A stretch of DNA of 64,000 bases, taken from contig JACCEO010000003.1 of NCBI GenBank assembly GCA_013416485.1, forward strand, positions 62,001-126,000, read 5' to 3'. The translations under genes and the position numbers were made by a program. Source of the stretch: Alcaligenaceae bacterium. Its GTDB lineage: Bacteria > Pseudomonadota > Gammaproteobacteria > Burkholderiales > Burkholderiaceae_B. The notes beneath the pieces were generated by a model. The model had not been told where the DNA came from. It saw only the letters and a program-made list of their open reading frames with translations, and searched no databases. Positions 52,787-63,738 of the stretch are shown here, one piece after another (the first letter of the stretch is position 1; every line of letters begins with the position of its first letter).

Positions 52787-53203
52787 ATGCTTTGGATCAA
52801 GTCTTTTCATATCGTATTTGTGGTGTCCTGGTTTGCTGGCCTATTCTATTTGCCACGCATTTATGTGAACCTGGCCGAAGAAAACGAACCCGCTGCCTTG
52901 GCTCGCTTGCAAGGCATGGCCAGACGTCTGTACCGCTTCATGACACCCTTGGTGGTTCTGGCCGTAGGCTTAGGACTATGGTTATGGCTGTACTACGGCA
53001 TAGGCCAGCAGCAGGCCTGGATGCATGCCAAACTTCTGTGTGTAGGACTACTGCTGGCATATCACCTAGCCTGTGGACGCCTACTGAACACCTTTTTACA
53101 CGGGAAAAACACCCGCAGCCACCAGTTTTATCGCTGGTTTAACGAAATTCCTGTTCTGTTGTTACTGATCATCATTATTCTAGTGGTGGTCCGGCCCTTT
53201 TAA
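52787..53203 (+). CDS. hemJ: Protoporphyrinogen IX oxidase HemJ
   Basis: A 138-residue membrane protein with four helices. KSFHIVFVVSWFAGLFYLPR (residues 5-24) holds the conserved His and Arg of the UPF0093/HemJ family, and HAKLLCVGLLLAYH (near 83) the conserved Lys. YRWFNEIPVLLLL near the C-terminus is diagnostic. It should oxidise protoporphyrinogen IX in haem synthesis. The overlap-free 12-bp gap to proA and 11-bp gap to rlmL suggest one operon. Confidence 0.93.
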   Translation: MLWIKSFHIVFVVSWFAGLFYLPRIYVNLAEENEPAALARLQGMARRLYRFMTPLVVLAVGLGLWLWLYYGIGQQQAWMHAKLLCVGLLLAYHLACGRLLNTFLHGKNTRSHQFYRWFNEIPVLLLLIIIILVVVRPF

Positions 53204-53214
53204 GCCCCTAATTC

Positions 53215-54666
53215 ATGACTGATACCAAGCCTAAAAAAACGCTACGCCTAACCGCTAAAAGCGCTAGCTCCGCCGTCCACCCCGATGGCACGCCCCGCCA
53301 GCGCACGGGTGCACGGGCCAAAGCAGCAGCCCAGGCCAAACGCCAACGCGAGCAACAGCAAGGCCTTGGCGGCCAAGAAGCCGCCTTGGCCAACAGCCAA
53401 ATAGCACCGTCCAACGCCAGACCTTCCGCACCTGCTCGTCGGGCAGCATCAAACCCACCTAGGCGCAGTCAACCCACCACACGCCCAGAACGCAATACAC
53501 CTCGTGCAATACCCACACCCGAAATAGAAACCTTTCCTATCTTCGCTTCCTGCCCTCAAGGCTTAGAAGACGCACTAAGCGCCGAACTCCAGGCTCTGGG
53601 TTTTGAAGATGCGGTCAGTGGCAGTGCAGGTTGTCGTTTTCGTACTGACTGGGCTGGCGTCATGCGTGCCAACTTGTATTCACGTCTGGCAACCCGCATC
53701 CTGATGCAAGTTGCCCATGCCCCAGTCAAAACCGAAGACGATGTCTTTAAGCTTGCCCTACATACATCGTGGGAACGCTGGTTTGGGCCAGATCACACCT
53801 TGCGGGTAGATACCTCGGCCATACGCAGCCCCATGCATAGTTTGCAGTTTTGTAATCTGCGCGCCAAAGACGGCATTTGCGATCGTCTACGCGAATACGA
53901 AGGGGCCAGGCCCAGTATAGATACCGTACGACCAGACGCTAAAGTTCACCTGTTCCTAGATGAAAACAGCGCTACGCTTTATTTGGATACATCGGGTGAG
54001 TCTTTATTTAAGCGCGGTTGGCGCTTCAGCAAAGGCGATGCTCCGATACGTGAAAATCTGGCTGCCGGACTACTCGCCTTATCAGGCTGGGACCCATCTC
54101 AAGCCTTGATAGACCCCTATTGCGGTAGCGGCACCATATTAATAGAAGCCGCCTGGATTGCTCTGGGTGTACCGCCTGGAATATGGCGACCTTTCGCCTT
54201 CGAGCGCCTGCGTAACCACGATGAAGACCAGTGGCAAGCGCTCAAAGACGAAGCCAGAACCCATATTGCCCCCAAACTGGAAAGCCCCATAGTAGGTTAT
54301 GACCTAGATCCTAATGCCATACAAGGGGCACGTGAAAACTTAGAGCGTGCAGGGCTGGATGCCGACTCTGTACGCTTCGAAGTGGGTGACGCCCGCCTGG
54401 TGCCTCCCCCTGCGGCCAGTGGCTGGATGGTAACCAACCCCCCCTATGGTGAACGCCTGCCCCACGAGGAAGAGGAGCTATGGCGCCCTTGGTCACAAAA
54501 CCTGAAACAACACTACAGCGGCTGGCAGATCAATATTATCTCTAGCGATATGGACCTACCTCGCGCGCTGCGCCTTAAACCCTTGCGCCGCTACCCTTTA
54601 TATAACGGTGGGTTGGAATGCCGCTTGTTCAGTTTCGAAATGGCAAAAGGTAGCTATAGAGATTAA
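53215..54666 (+). CDS. rlmL: 23S rRNA guanine methyltransferase, RlmL type, with basic N-terminal extension
   Basis: A 483-residue SAM-dependent enzyme. Residues 1-100 are Ala/Arg/Gln/Lys/Pro-rich and low in order, an extension likely to bind RNA. A ferredoxin-like/THUMP part follows (FPIFASCPQGLEDALSAELQ near residue 105). The catalytic domain has ALIDPYCGSGTILIEAAWIA (near 298) and the NPPY motif in MVTNPPYGERLPHEE (near 405). This equals the N-terminal half of E. coli RlmKL (m2G2445); the RlmK half is absent. Confidence 0.9.
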   Translation: MTDTKPKKTLRLTAKSASSAVHPDGTPRQRTGARAKAAAQAKRQREQQQGLGGQEAALANSQIAPSNARPSAPARRAASNPPRRSQPTTRPERNTPRAIPTPEIETFPIFASCPQGLEDALSAELQALGFEDAVSGSAGCRFRTDWAGVMRANLYSRLATRILMQVAHAPVKTEDDVFKLALHTSWERWFGPDHTLRVDTSAIRSPMHSLQFCNLRAKDGICDRLREYEGARPSIDTVRPDAKVHLFLDENSATLYLDTSGESLFKRGWRFSKGDAPIRENLAAGLLALSGWDPSQALIDPYCGSGTILIEAAWIALGVPPGIWRPFAFERLRNHDEDQWQALKDEARTHIAPKLESPIVGYDLDPNAIQGARENLERAGLDADSVRFEVGDARLVPPPAASGWMVTNPPYGERLPHEEEELWRPWSQNLKQHYSGWQINIISSDMDLPRALRLKPLRRYPLYNGGLECRLFSFEMAKGSYRD

Positions 54667-54711
54667 AAAACCACACTTAACTCGCCTTTGTCGCACTGCA
54701 ACAAAAAACGC

Positions 54712-54765
54712 TTGCCTCAACCTAGGGTTTACCCTAGAATAGGGTTAACCCTGAACGAAGCGTTC
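54712..54765 (+). promoter_or_regulatory. Promoter covered by two tandem GGGTT palindromes
   Basis: TTGCCT (54712-54717), 17-bp spacer and TAGAAT (54735-54740). The dyad CTAGGGT-TT-ACCCTAG (54722-54737) fills the spacer and enters the -10; AGGGTTAACCCT (54741-54752), a perfect 12-bp palindrome, covers the start point. Their centres are 17 bp apart. GAACG-AAG-CGTTC (54753-54765) follows as a third hairpin. The form suggests tight repression by an unknown dimeric regulator. Confidence 0.72.
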
Positions 54766-54790
54766 AGTTTATAAAGTACAGAGGCTAGTT

Positions 54791-54982
54791 ATGATGAACA
54801 TTGCAAAAGACGCACGACTGACAGATTCCCTAGAACGCGAATTGATGGCACAAGCCATTGCTGAACAGCAAAGCTACAACATCATTGCTGATCTGAAAGC
54901 GCTGTTCGCTAAAATCCGCGCCAATACTCGCAGTGTTAATACTGCCAAACCTGCACACAGCACGGTTACCCAGACCGCTTAA
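54791..54982 (+). CDS. 63-residue helical protein of unknown function
   Basis: A small soluble, mostly helical protein: Met-Met, then NIAKDARLTDSLERELMAQA, a middle KALFAKIRANTRS and a Thr/Ser-rich end. GAGG six bases before ATG 54791 supports the start; ATG 54794 is next. No family is recognised. It has its own promoter with two tandem palindromes and its own terminator, so it is a regulated single-gene unit. Length and Arg-rich middle recall DUF1127-type small proteins but the signature is absent. Confidence 0.7.
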   Translation: MMNIAKDARLTDSLERELMAQAIAEQQSYNIIADLKALFAKIRANTRSVNTAKPAHSTVTQTA

Positions 54983-55003
54983 ATGCCGTCTTGCCGCAGC
55001 ACC

Positions 55004-55032
55004 AAAGCCGCTTATATATAGCGGCTTTTTTT
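55004..55032 (+). terminator. Terminator after the 63-residue gene
   Basis: AAAGCCGC / GCGGCTTT with a 9-nt loop and a long T run. Confidence 0.88.
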
Positions 55033-55097
55033 ATTCTCAACGCCACTCTCTTAATTGCGAGATAATAGCCACCGTACTGATTCACCCTACTCTTGCA

Positions 55098-55625
55098 ATG
55101 CAACACTCTTCCCCTATGCTTACCCCCCCTATCACTCCCAGCCGCTGGCGTCGTTTTGCCTGCATGATGTATGAAGGCGTATTGTTGTTTGGTGTGGTGT
55201 TTTTAGCTGGCTATTTATTTGACACCTTGACCCAAAGCCGTGATGCCTTAATGTACCGCCACGCTCGTCAATTCGTATTGTTTTTAGCCATAGGCATCTA
55301 TTTTCTACTGTGCTGGCGTGCACGCGGACAAACCCTGCCCATGAAAACATGGGATATCCGGCTAGTAGATCGCGATGGCAACACACCTACTGCCAGTCGC
55401 CTACTACTACGCTATCTGTTGTTATGGCCTGTACCCCTATTGGCCGCTGGACTGGTCTACAGTGCCTCTACGCTAACAGGCTACGGCTCTACCGACCTGC
55501 TAATCGTCTTTACTCCTTTTGTCACCTTCCTATGGACTTGGGTAGACCCAGATCAGCAGTTTTTACACGATAGACTGCTAGGAACCCGACTGATCGACCT
55601 GCGTCCTGCTAAAATTTCATCATGA
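55098..55625 (+). CDS. RDD family membrane protein
   Basis: A 175-residue membrane protein with three or four hydrophobic segments. PSRWRRFACMMYEGVLLFGV (near residue 14) is an RDD-type start (R-F-x-x-x-x-Y/D-x), and TWDIRLVDRDGNTPTASRLL near 90 and FLHDRLLGTRLID at the C-terminus complete the pattern. Function is unknown; some members aid Na+/H+ exchange. The frame is open from 54933 across a terminator, so ATG 55098 is chosen. Its stop overlaps the hslO start (ATGA). Confidence 0.85.
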   Translation: MQHSSPMLTPPITPSRWRRFACMMYEGVLLFGVVFLAGYLFDTLTQSRDALMYRHARQFVLFLAIGIYFLLCWRARGQTLPMKTWDIRLVDRDGNTPTASRLLLRYLLLWPVPLLAAGLVYSASTLTGYGSTDLLIVFTPFVTFLWTWVDPDQQFLHDRLLGTRLIDLRPAKISS

Positions 55626-56554
55626 ACGATCAACTTGAAAAATACCTGCTGTCTGACCACAGCACACGTGTACAGACTGTCAACGTTACTGCGGCCTGGC
55701 AACAAGGTCTGCAACATCAACAGTACCCCGAATGTGTACAACGCCTGCTAGGTGAATTAGTAGCCGCCGCTGTATTGTTAACAGGCAACCTCAAGTTCCA
55801 AGGCTCATTAGTGCTGCAATTACAAGGCGATGGCCCTGTAGCCTTGATGGTGGTGGAATGCACGACTTCCTTGTCAATACGTGCAACAGCCACGCTGCGC
55901 GAAGACCATGTCATTCCTGCCGACGGTAATTTGCAAAGCTTGTTAAACGGCAACGGCCAAGGGCGTTTCATTGTGGTCCTAGATCCTGACCGCGAAACCG
56001 CTGGTCTACAGCCATACCAAGGCGTAGTCGCCCTGGAAGGCGATAGCGTTGCTCAAGTTCTAGAAGACTATATGCGCCAATCCGAACAATTGGACACCCG
56101 CCTTTGGCTAGCAGCCGATGCCAACAACTGTGCCGGTTTGTTGTTGCAGCGTTTGCCCGATACGGGTGGCATTACCGCCAGCAGCACCGATGATGAACGT
56201 AGTCCAGACGACACCTGGGATCATGTTTGCCAATTAGCCCATACGGTGCAATACGAAGAACTACTTACCACCACACCAGCCACGTTGATACATAGGCTGC
56301 TTTGGGAAGACAGCCTCATCGCGTTTCCTGCACAAGCTGTGACCTGGCATTGCCCCTGCAACCGTGACCGAGTAGCCGATATGTTACGCATGCTGGGCGA
56401 ACCCGAAGTCATAGACTTGCTAGCCACTCAAAACCATATTGATATTGCCTGCAATTTCTGCGGCAAGCCCTACCACTTTGATAAGGTGGATTGCGCTAGT
56501 TTATTTATTACCAATCCTGCTGCGGTTATTGATGGTCAGGACTCTGTCCATTAA
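55622..56554 (+). CDS. hslO: Hsp33 redox-regulated chaperone
   Basis: A 310-residue cytosolic chaperone activated by oxidation. The C-terminal zinc switch is complete: HCPCNRDRV (Cys-x-Cys, near residue 242) and CNFCGKPYHF (Cys-x-x-Cys, near 277). The N-terminal domain carries LLTGNLKFQGSLVLQLQGDG (near residue 52). It is translationally coupled to the RDD protein. About 75 bp separate it from the next gene. Confidence 0.97.
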   Translation: MNDQLEKYLLSDHSTRVQTVNVTAAWQQGLQHQQYPECVQRLLGELVAAAVLLTGNLKFQGSLVLQLQGDGPVALMVVECTTSLSIRATATLREDHVIPADGNLQSLLNGNGQGRFIVVLDPDRETAGLQPYQGVVALEGDSVAQVLEDYMRQSEQLDTRLWLAADANNCAGLLLQRLPDTGGITASSTDDERSPDDTWDHVCQLAHTVQYEELLTTTPATLIHRLLWEDSLIAFPAQAVTWHCPCNRDRVADMLRMLGEPEVIDLLATQNHIDIACNFCGKPYHFDKVDCASLFITNPAAVIDGQDSVH

Positions 56555-56629
56555 GCCTTAAGCAGACCAAAAAACGGGACTAAATTGCGCGTTTCTACGC
56601 ATTAGCCACAATCGACGTACAGGGGGCAG

Positions 56630-57634
56630 GTGGCCATACTAGCTACCATGCTTCCCTTTACTACTTACACCCTACATGCACAACGCGGTGCCAGCCTGAT
56701 CGAGTTCTCGGTGGTGGCAGTGCCCTTGTTGTTGATCGGCTTAGGTGCCTTAGAAGTTAGCCTATGGCTTTTTACTAAACAAGCAGTCAGTTTGGCACTA
56801 TTACAGGCAGGTCGTGCTGCCATTGTTGATCATGCCAACCCACACACCATAGAAACAGCATTTGAACAAGCTATGTTGCCCCTGTTTCGTCCAAACCAAC
56901 AAGGTAGTAGTCAACAACGCTTACACGCCGCTTTGGCACAACGTCAACAAGCCACGGGCGCAGCCCCATGGCAAATACAACGCTTATCACCAAGCCCAGC
57001 TGCTTTTATTGATTTCCATGATCCTAAGTTACAATTAGCTGGGGCACAGCAACGAGCCACTATCAATAATAACTATCTTGCTGAACAACACGAGCGTCAG
57101 CAGCAAAAAGGTTACGCACAAGGACATGGCCCCACCTCTGGACACACTGTATTTCAGGCCAACACCCTAGTACTACGCCTGCATTGGCTGCATCAACCTG
57201 TGGTACCTGGAGTTGCTGCGTTGTTGCGCCAGCTGGGTAATGTAGACGGCAGTTATAGTCAACGTGCTATGGCCTTAGGCGGTTACTTGCCCATTAGCCA
57301 AGATATCAGCTTAGTGATGCAATCACATCCAGTCGACTGGCCTATGCTGGCCAACGGCAAGGTAATAAACCAAGCCGCAACACCTAACACCAGCGTTGCT
57401 AACACCATGCCAGCATGCGTTGGATTTTGGTGCCTACGTACACCCAAGGCTCTAGGTTTAATCGACACAACAGACACAGGTAGCGAATCAAACACCAGCT
57501 TGCCCATAGTTCCCAAACCAGCCGACCCTACAGGACAGGAAGTCCCAGCTGAAACACCGTTACCGGATATAGACACGCCAACGCCCAATCCAGACGATAT
57601 GGTCTGTGGTATTAGTTTATGTTGTGTGGATTAA
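56630..57634 (+). CDS. TadE-like pseudopilin/assembly protein (orphan)
   Basis: A protein of up to 334 residues. RGASLIEFSVVAVPLLLIGL (near residue 19) is the TadE-like motif: a short leader, Glu at +5 and a hydrophobic helix. The rest is periplasmic, Gln- and Pro-rich, with a Cys pair in PACVGFWCL near 260 and a Cys-rich end (CGISLCC). No other tad, flp or secretion gene lies nearby. GTG 56630 has AGGGGG close upstream; ATG 56648 is the other choice. The 3' end overlaps ftsB by 4 bp. Confidence 0.72.
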   Translation: MAILATMLPFTTYTLHAQRGASLIEFSVVAVPLLLIGLGALEVSLWLFTKQAVSLALLQAGRAAIVDHANPHTIETAFEQAMLPLFRPNQQGSSQQRLHAALAQRQQATGAAPWQIQRLSPSPAAFIDFHDPKLQLAGAQQRATINNNYLAEQHERQQQKGYAQGHGPTSGHTVFQANTLVLRLHWLHQPVVPGVAALLRQLGNVDGSYSQRAMALGGYLPISQDISLVMQSHPVDWPMLANGKVINQAATPNTSVANTMPACVGFWCLRTPKALGLIDTTDTGSESNTSLPIVPKPADPTGQEVPAETPLPDIDTPTPNPDDMVCGISLCCVD

Positions 57635-57966
57635 TCGCCTTTTTTAGGCGGAGATACAGGCAAAACAGGCGCATTTAAATGCGGCACGGTGTCTTGTGGC
57701 CTAAGTATTTGAACAAAGACCTCGTCGGTTTGTATCATGCCCAGTTCGCTACGAGCGCGTTCTTCTATGGCCTGAGTACCTTGCTTGAGGTCAGAGACCT
57801 CGGCTTGCATCGCATTATTGCGCGCTAATAAAGCTTCATTCGTTTCCAGCTGCGCCGCTACTTTTTTCTGCAATTCATGAACTTCCAGCCACCCCCCCTT
57901 CCCCCACCAAAGCGGGTACTGGGTGATCACTGTTAATAGAAAAAGTACAACGAATAACAGGCGCAT
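57631..57966 (-). CDS. ftsB: Cell division protein FtsB
   Basis: A 111-residue bitopic division protein. MRLLFVVLFLLTVITQYPLW is the membrane helix, with the typical WWGKGGW linker after it, then a coiled coil (VHELQKKVAAQLETNEALLA, residues 28-47) and the ERARSELGMI end of the FtsB core. A Pro/Lys tail follows. The frame is open to 57990 within a hairpin; ATG 57966 is preferred. It forms FtsBLQ at the septum. It lies directly after eno, the classic proteobacterial pair. Confidence 0.93.
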   Translation of the reverse strand: MRLLFVVLFLLTVITQYPLWWGKGGWLEVHELQKKVAAQLETNEALLARNNAMQAEVSDLKQGTQAIEERARSELGMIQTDEVFVQILRPQDTVPHLNAPVLPVSPPKKGD

Positions 57967-57977
57967 TTTTACTATCC

Positions 57978-58004
57978 AACCACCTGCCATACTGGCAGGT
58001 GGTT
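57978..58004. other. 12-bp perfect hairpin between eno and ftsB
   Basis: AACCACCTGCCA and TGGCAGGTGGTT pair completely with a 3-nt loop (TAC). No T run follows, so it is more likely a transcript-stabilising or processing stem between the two coding regions than a terminator. Confidence 0.7.
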
Positions 58005-58016
58005 AAGGCACACCTT

Positions 58017-59330
<1,314 letters not shown>

Positions 59331-59428
59331 CTAAAAAATTCTGGTGCTGACCGATTAGCCAGCGCGACGGATACGATTGTACCTGCGCGCCTGCGGAAAC
59401 CAAATGATCACGCACCAGGTATTGCTAA

Positions 59429-61138
<1,710 letters not shown>

Positions 61139-61184
61139 TTACACACAATGTTTGGCCGGAGTTATTTATGAACGAAGGCCGTCT

Positions 61185-62978
61185 TCAGACCGGTAAGGTA
61201 CGCTCCACCAGCCAGTCGGCAGCCATGCCATCTACCAGCGGCATCAGGCGCTCACGCACCTGAGCATGATAGTTATTCAGCCAGGCCCTTTCGTTAGCAG
61301 ACAACATATCCACATTTAAACAACGCGTATCTATAGGACACAAGGTAAGGGTTTCGAACTTAAGGAAATCACCGAATTCAGTACTGACATCGGGTACTGC
61401 TAACACCAAGTTTTCTATGCGTACACCCCACTGCCCAGGCCTATACAAACCGGGCTCGTTAGAAGTGATCATGCCTGCTAGCATGGCAGTTTGCGGCGTA
61501 GCTGGTGTGCGGTAGGAAATAGACTGTGGCCCTTCATGCACGTTCAGAAAATACCCTACACCATGCCCAGTGCCATGACCGTAATCAGCCCCTGCCTGCC
61601 AAATAGGCATGCGCGCCACAGTATCTAGCAATGGAGCTGGCGTACCCGATGGAAATGCAACTTGCGACAACGCCATCATGCCTTTAAGAACGACAGTGCA
61701 ATCGTGCTGCTGCTGTGGGTTGACCTGACCTATGGCGACCATACGGGTAATGTCAGTAGTTCCCCCCAGATATTGCCCACCGGAATCGATAAGCAACAGG
61801 CCATCACCTTCGATAACGGCATGAGCTGATTCGCTTGCACTGTAATGAGGCATGGCGCCATTCGCATTAAACGCAGCTATGGTACTGAAACTGGGGCTAA
61901 CAAAACCATTGCGTTGACTGCGTGCACGGGTAATTTCCTGGTCTACGGTCAGTTCAGTGACGACCTCTGGAGAATCCAGAGCTACCTCTAGCCAAGCAAA
62001 AAACTGACATAAGGCAGCCCCATCTTGCTCCATGGCGCGGCGTACATGCTGGGCTTCTTGATCTGTTTTTTGCGACTTCAGCAACTGGATGGGATTTAAG
62101 GCTTCAATCTGACGCGCAGTGGCTGCTGCTTGCATGGCAATGGTAGTACGAGCAGGATCCAACAATAACGTTTGCTGGTCAGATACGTTTGCCAATGCGG
62201 TAATCGCCTGATCATAAGGTTCTACTTTGACCCCATCATGCAGCAAGGCATCTTGCAAGGCTGTACCGACTTTTCCTTCACCAACAAATAGGATCGCACT
62301 GTCTTGACCGATCAAGGCATGTGCTAAAAAAACAGGGTTATAAGGTACGTCACTACCCCGCAGATTAAATAACCAAGCAATCTCATCCAAGGCAGAGATC
62401 CAGTGCCAATCTGCCTGCTTTTCATGCATAGCGGCACGCACAGCGGCCAGGTTATCGGCACGGCTGCGACATGCAAATGGCGGCAAGTGTTCATATACTG
62501 GACTGTGTGGCAATGCCGGGCGTTGCGACCAAATCACACCTGGCAAATCTATGTCGTGGCGCAAGACCAAACTTTGTTTTGCCAAGGGGTCTGACCATAA
62601 ACGCAAGGTATGTAGCGCCAAGGTACGGCCATCAACAGCCACGCTGGCGTTAACCGGCAACGTAGCGGCCAACCACTCTGCAGGCGGTAAGACATCGGGT
62701 GCGCCGGCACGCATTACGGCAATATCAGTACCCTTCAAGTCTATGGCTGCCTGTTCCCAGTAGCGACTATCTGTCCATAGACCGGCCTGGTCTGCCGTCA
62801 CCACCAAGGTGCCTGCAGAACCCTCAAAGCCACTAAGCCATTGTCTGGCCTGCCAATGTTCGGGTAAATATTCGGATAAATGTGGATCGGATGACAACAC
62901 CACACAAGCCTGTACTTGATGCGCCAGCATGGCGGCACGCAAAGCCTGTAAACGCTGGATAAAAACTGACTTGTTCAT
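61185..62978 (-). CDS. Aminopeptidase P family protein (Xaa-Pro aminopeptidase, M24B)
   Basis: A 597-residue metallopeptidase of the long, three-domain form. Two creatinase-like N-terminal domains (start FIQRLQALRAAMLAHQVQAC; TDSRYWEQAAIDL near residue 67) precede the pita-bread catalytic domain. Metal ligands are seen in LLIDSGGQYLGGTTDITRMV (two Asp, near 398), GHGTGHGVGYF (His, near 470), TSNEPGLY (Glu) and RIENLVL (Glu). It removes N-terminal residues before proline in cytosolic peptides. Confidence 0.95.
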   Translation of the reverse strand: MNKSVFIQRLQALRAAMLAHQVQACVVLSSDPHLSEYLPEHWQARQWLSGFEGSAGTLVVTADQAGLWTDSRYWEQAAIDLKGTDIAVMRAGAPDVLPPAEWLAATLPVNASVAVDGRTLALHTLRLWSDPLAKQSLVLRHDIDLPGVIWSQRPALPHSPVYEHLPPFACRSRADNLAAVRAAMHEKQADWHWISALDEIAWLFNLRGSDVPYNPVFLAHALIGQDSAILFVGEGKVGTALQDALLHDGVKVEPYDQAITALANVSDQQTLLLDPARTTIAMQAAATARQIEALNPIQLLKSQKTDQEAQHVRRAMEQDGAALCQFFAWLEVALDSPEVVTELTVDQEITRARSQRNGFVSPSFSTIAAFNANGAMPHYSASESAHAVIEGDGLLLIDSGGQYLGGTTDITRMVAIGQVNPQQQHDCTVVLKGMMALSQVAFPSGTPAPLLDTVARMPIWQAGADYGHGTGHGVGYFLNVHEGPQSISYRTPATPQTAMLAGMITSNEPGLYRPGQWGVRIENLVLAVPDVSTEFGDFLKFETLTLCPIDTRCLNVDMLSANERAWLNNYHAQVRERLMPLVDGMAADWLVERTLPV

Positions 62979-62989
62979 GATGTTCCCTA

Positions 62990-63055
62990 AAGAATAAAAG
63001 CCCTGACAGCTCGGACAGCCCTTGAGTTAACGGATGCTGTCCGGCCTGTCAGGGC
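62990..63055 (-). terminator. Long two-part terminator after scoB
   Basis: GCCCTGACAG (63000-63009) pairs with CTGTCAGGGC (63046-63055); inside, CGGACAGC (63012-63019) pairs with GCTGTCCG (63036-63043). On the minus strand the stem is followed by TTTTATTCTTT. Confidence 0.85.
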
Positions 63056-63080
63056 CTAATTACCTACATACGATAAACCG

Positions 63081-63734
63081 TCAGGCTACTGCTGATACGT
63101 CTAATTTAGCCGCTGTTTTCGATACCACTTCCTGGACGGTGACGTCAGGTGCCAGCTCAATTAGCTTCAAGCCGTTCTCGGTGACTTCTATCACACACAG
63201 ATCGGTAACAATCAAGTTAACCACACCCAGACCTGTCAGGGGCAAGTTGCATTCTGGCAGAATCTTCATGTCTTCGGTGCCGTCTTTTTTGCGTGCCACA
63301 TGATCCATCAGGACCACTACACGGCCTACGCCAGCAACCAAGTCCATGGCACCGCCCATACCTTTGACCATTTTCCCTGGAATCATCCAGTTAGCCAAAT
63401 CCCCTTTTTCGGATACCTGCATGGCACCTAAAATAGCCAGGTTGATTTTTCCACCACGTATCATGGCAAAAGAATCTGCTGACGAAAAAATAGATGACCC
63501 TGGCAGGGTGGTAATAGTTTGCTTACCTGCGTTAATCAGGTCGGCGTCGATCTGGGACTCTTCGGGGAAAGGACCTATGCCCAGCAAGCCATTTTCAGAC
63601 TGCAACCAAACCTCGATACCTGGAGGCACATGGTTAGCCACCAGTGTAGGCATGCCTATGCCCAGATTGACGTAAAAACCGTCTTGTAATTCCAAGGCAG
63701 CGCGTGCTGCCATCTGATCACGATTCCAGGCCAT
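63081..63734 (-). CDS. scoB: 3-oxoacid CoA-transferase subunit B
   Basis: A 217-residue beta subunit. [20 protein letters not shown] (near residue 21) is the CoA-binding signature, and the catalytic Glu is in [14 protein letters not shown] (near residue 47), matching family I CoA-transferases (SEN-G-x-x-G). With subunit A it moves CoA from succinyl-CoA to acetoacetate or another 3-oxo acid. It starts 4 bp after the subunit A stop. Confidence 0.95.
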   Translation of the reverse strand: MAWNRDQMAARAALELQDGFYVNLGIGMPTLVANHVPPGIEVWLQSENGLLGIGPFPEESQIDADLINAGKQTITTLPGSSIFSSADSFAMIRGGKINLAILGAMQVSEKGDLANWMIPGKMVKGMGGAMDLVAGVGRVVVLMDHVARKKDGTEDMKILPECNLPLTGLGVVNLIVTDLCVIEVTENGLKLIELAPDVTVQEVVSKTAAKLDVSAVA

Positions 63735-63738
63735 TTTC

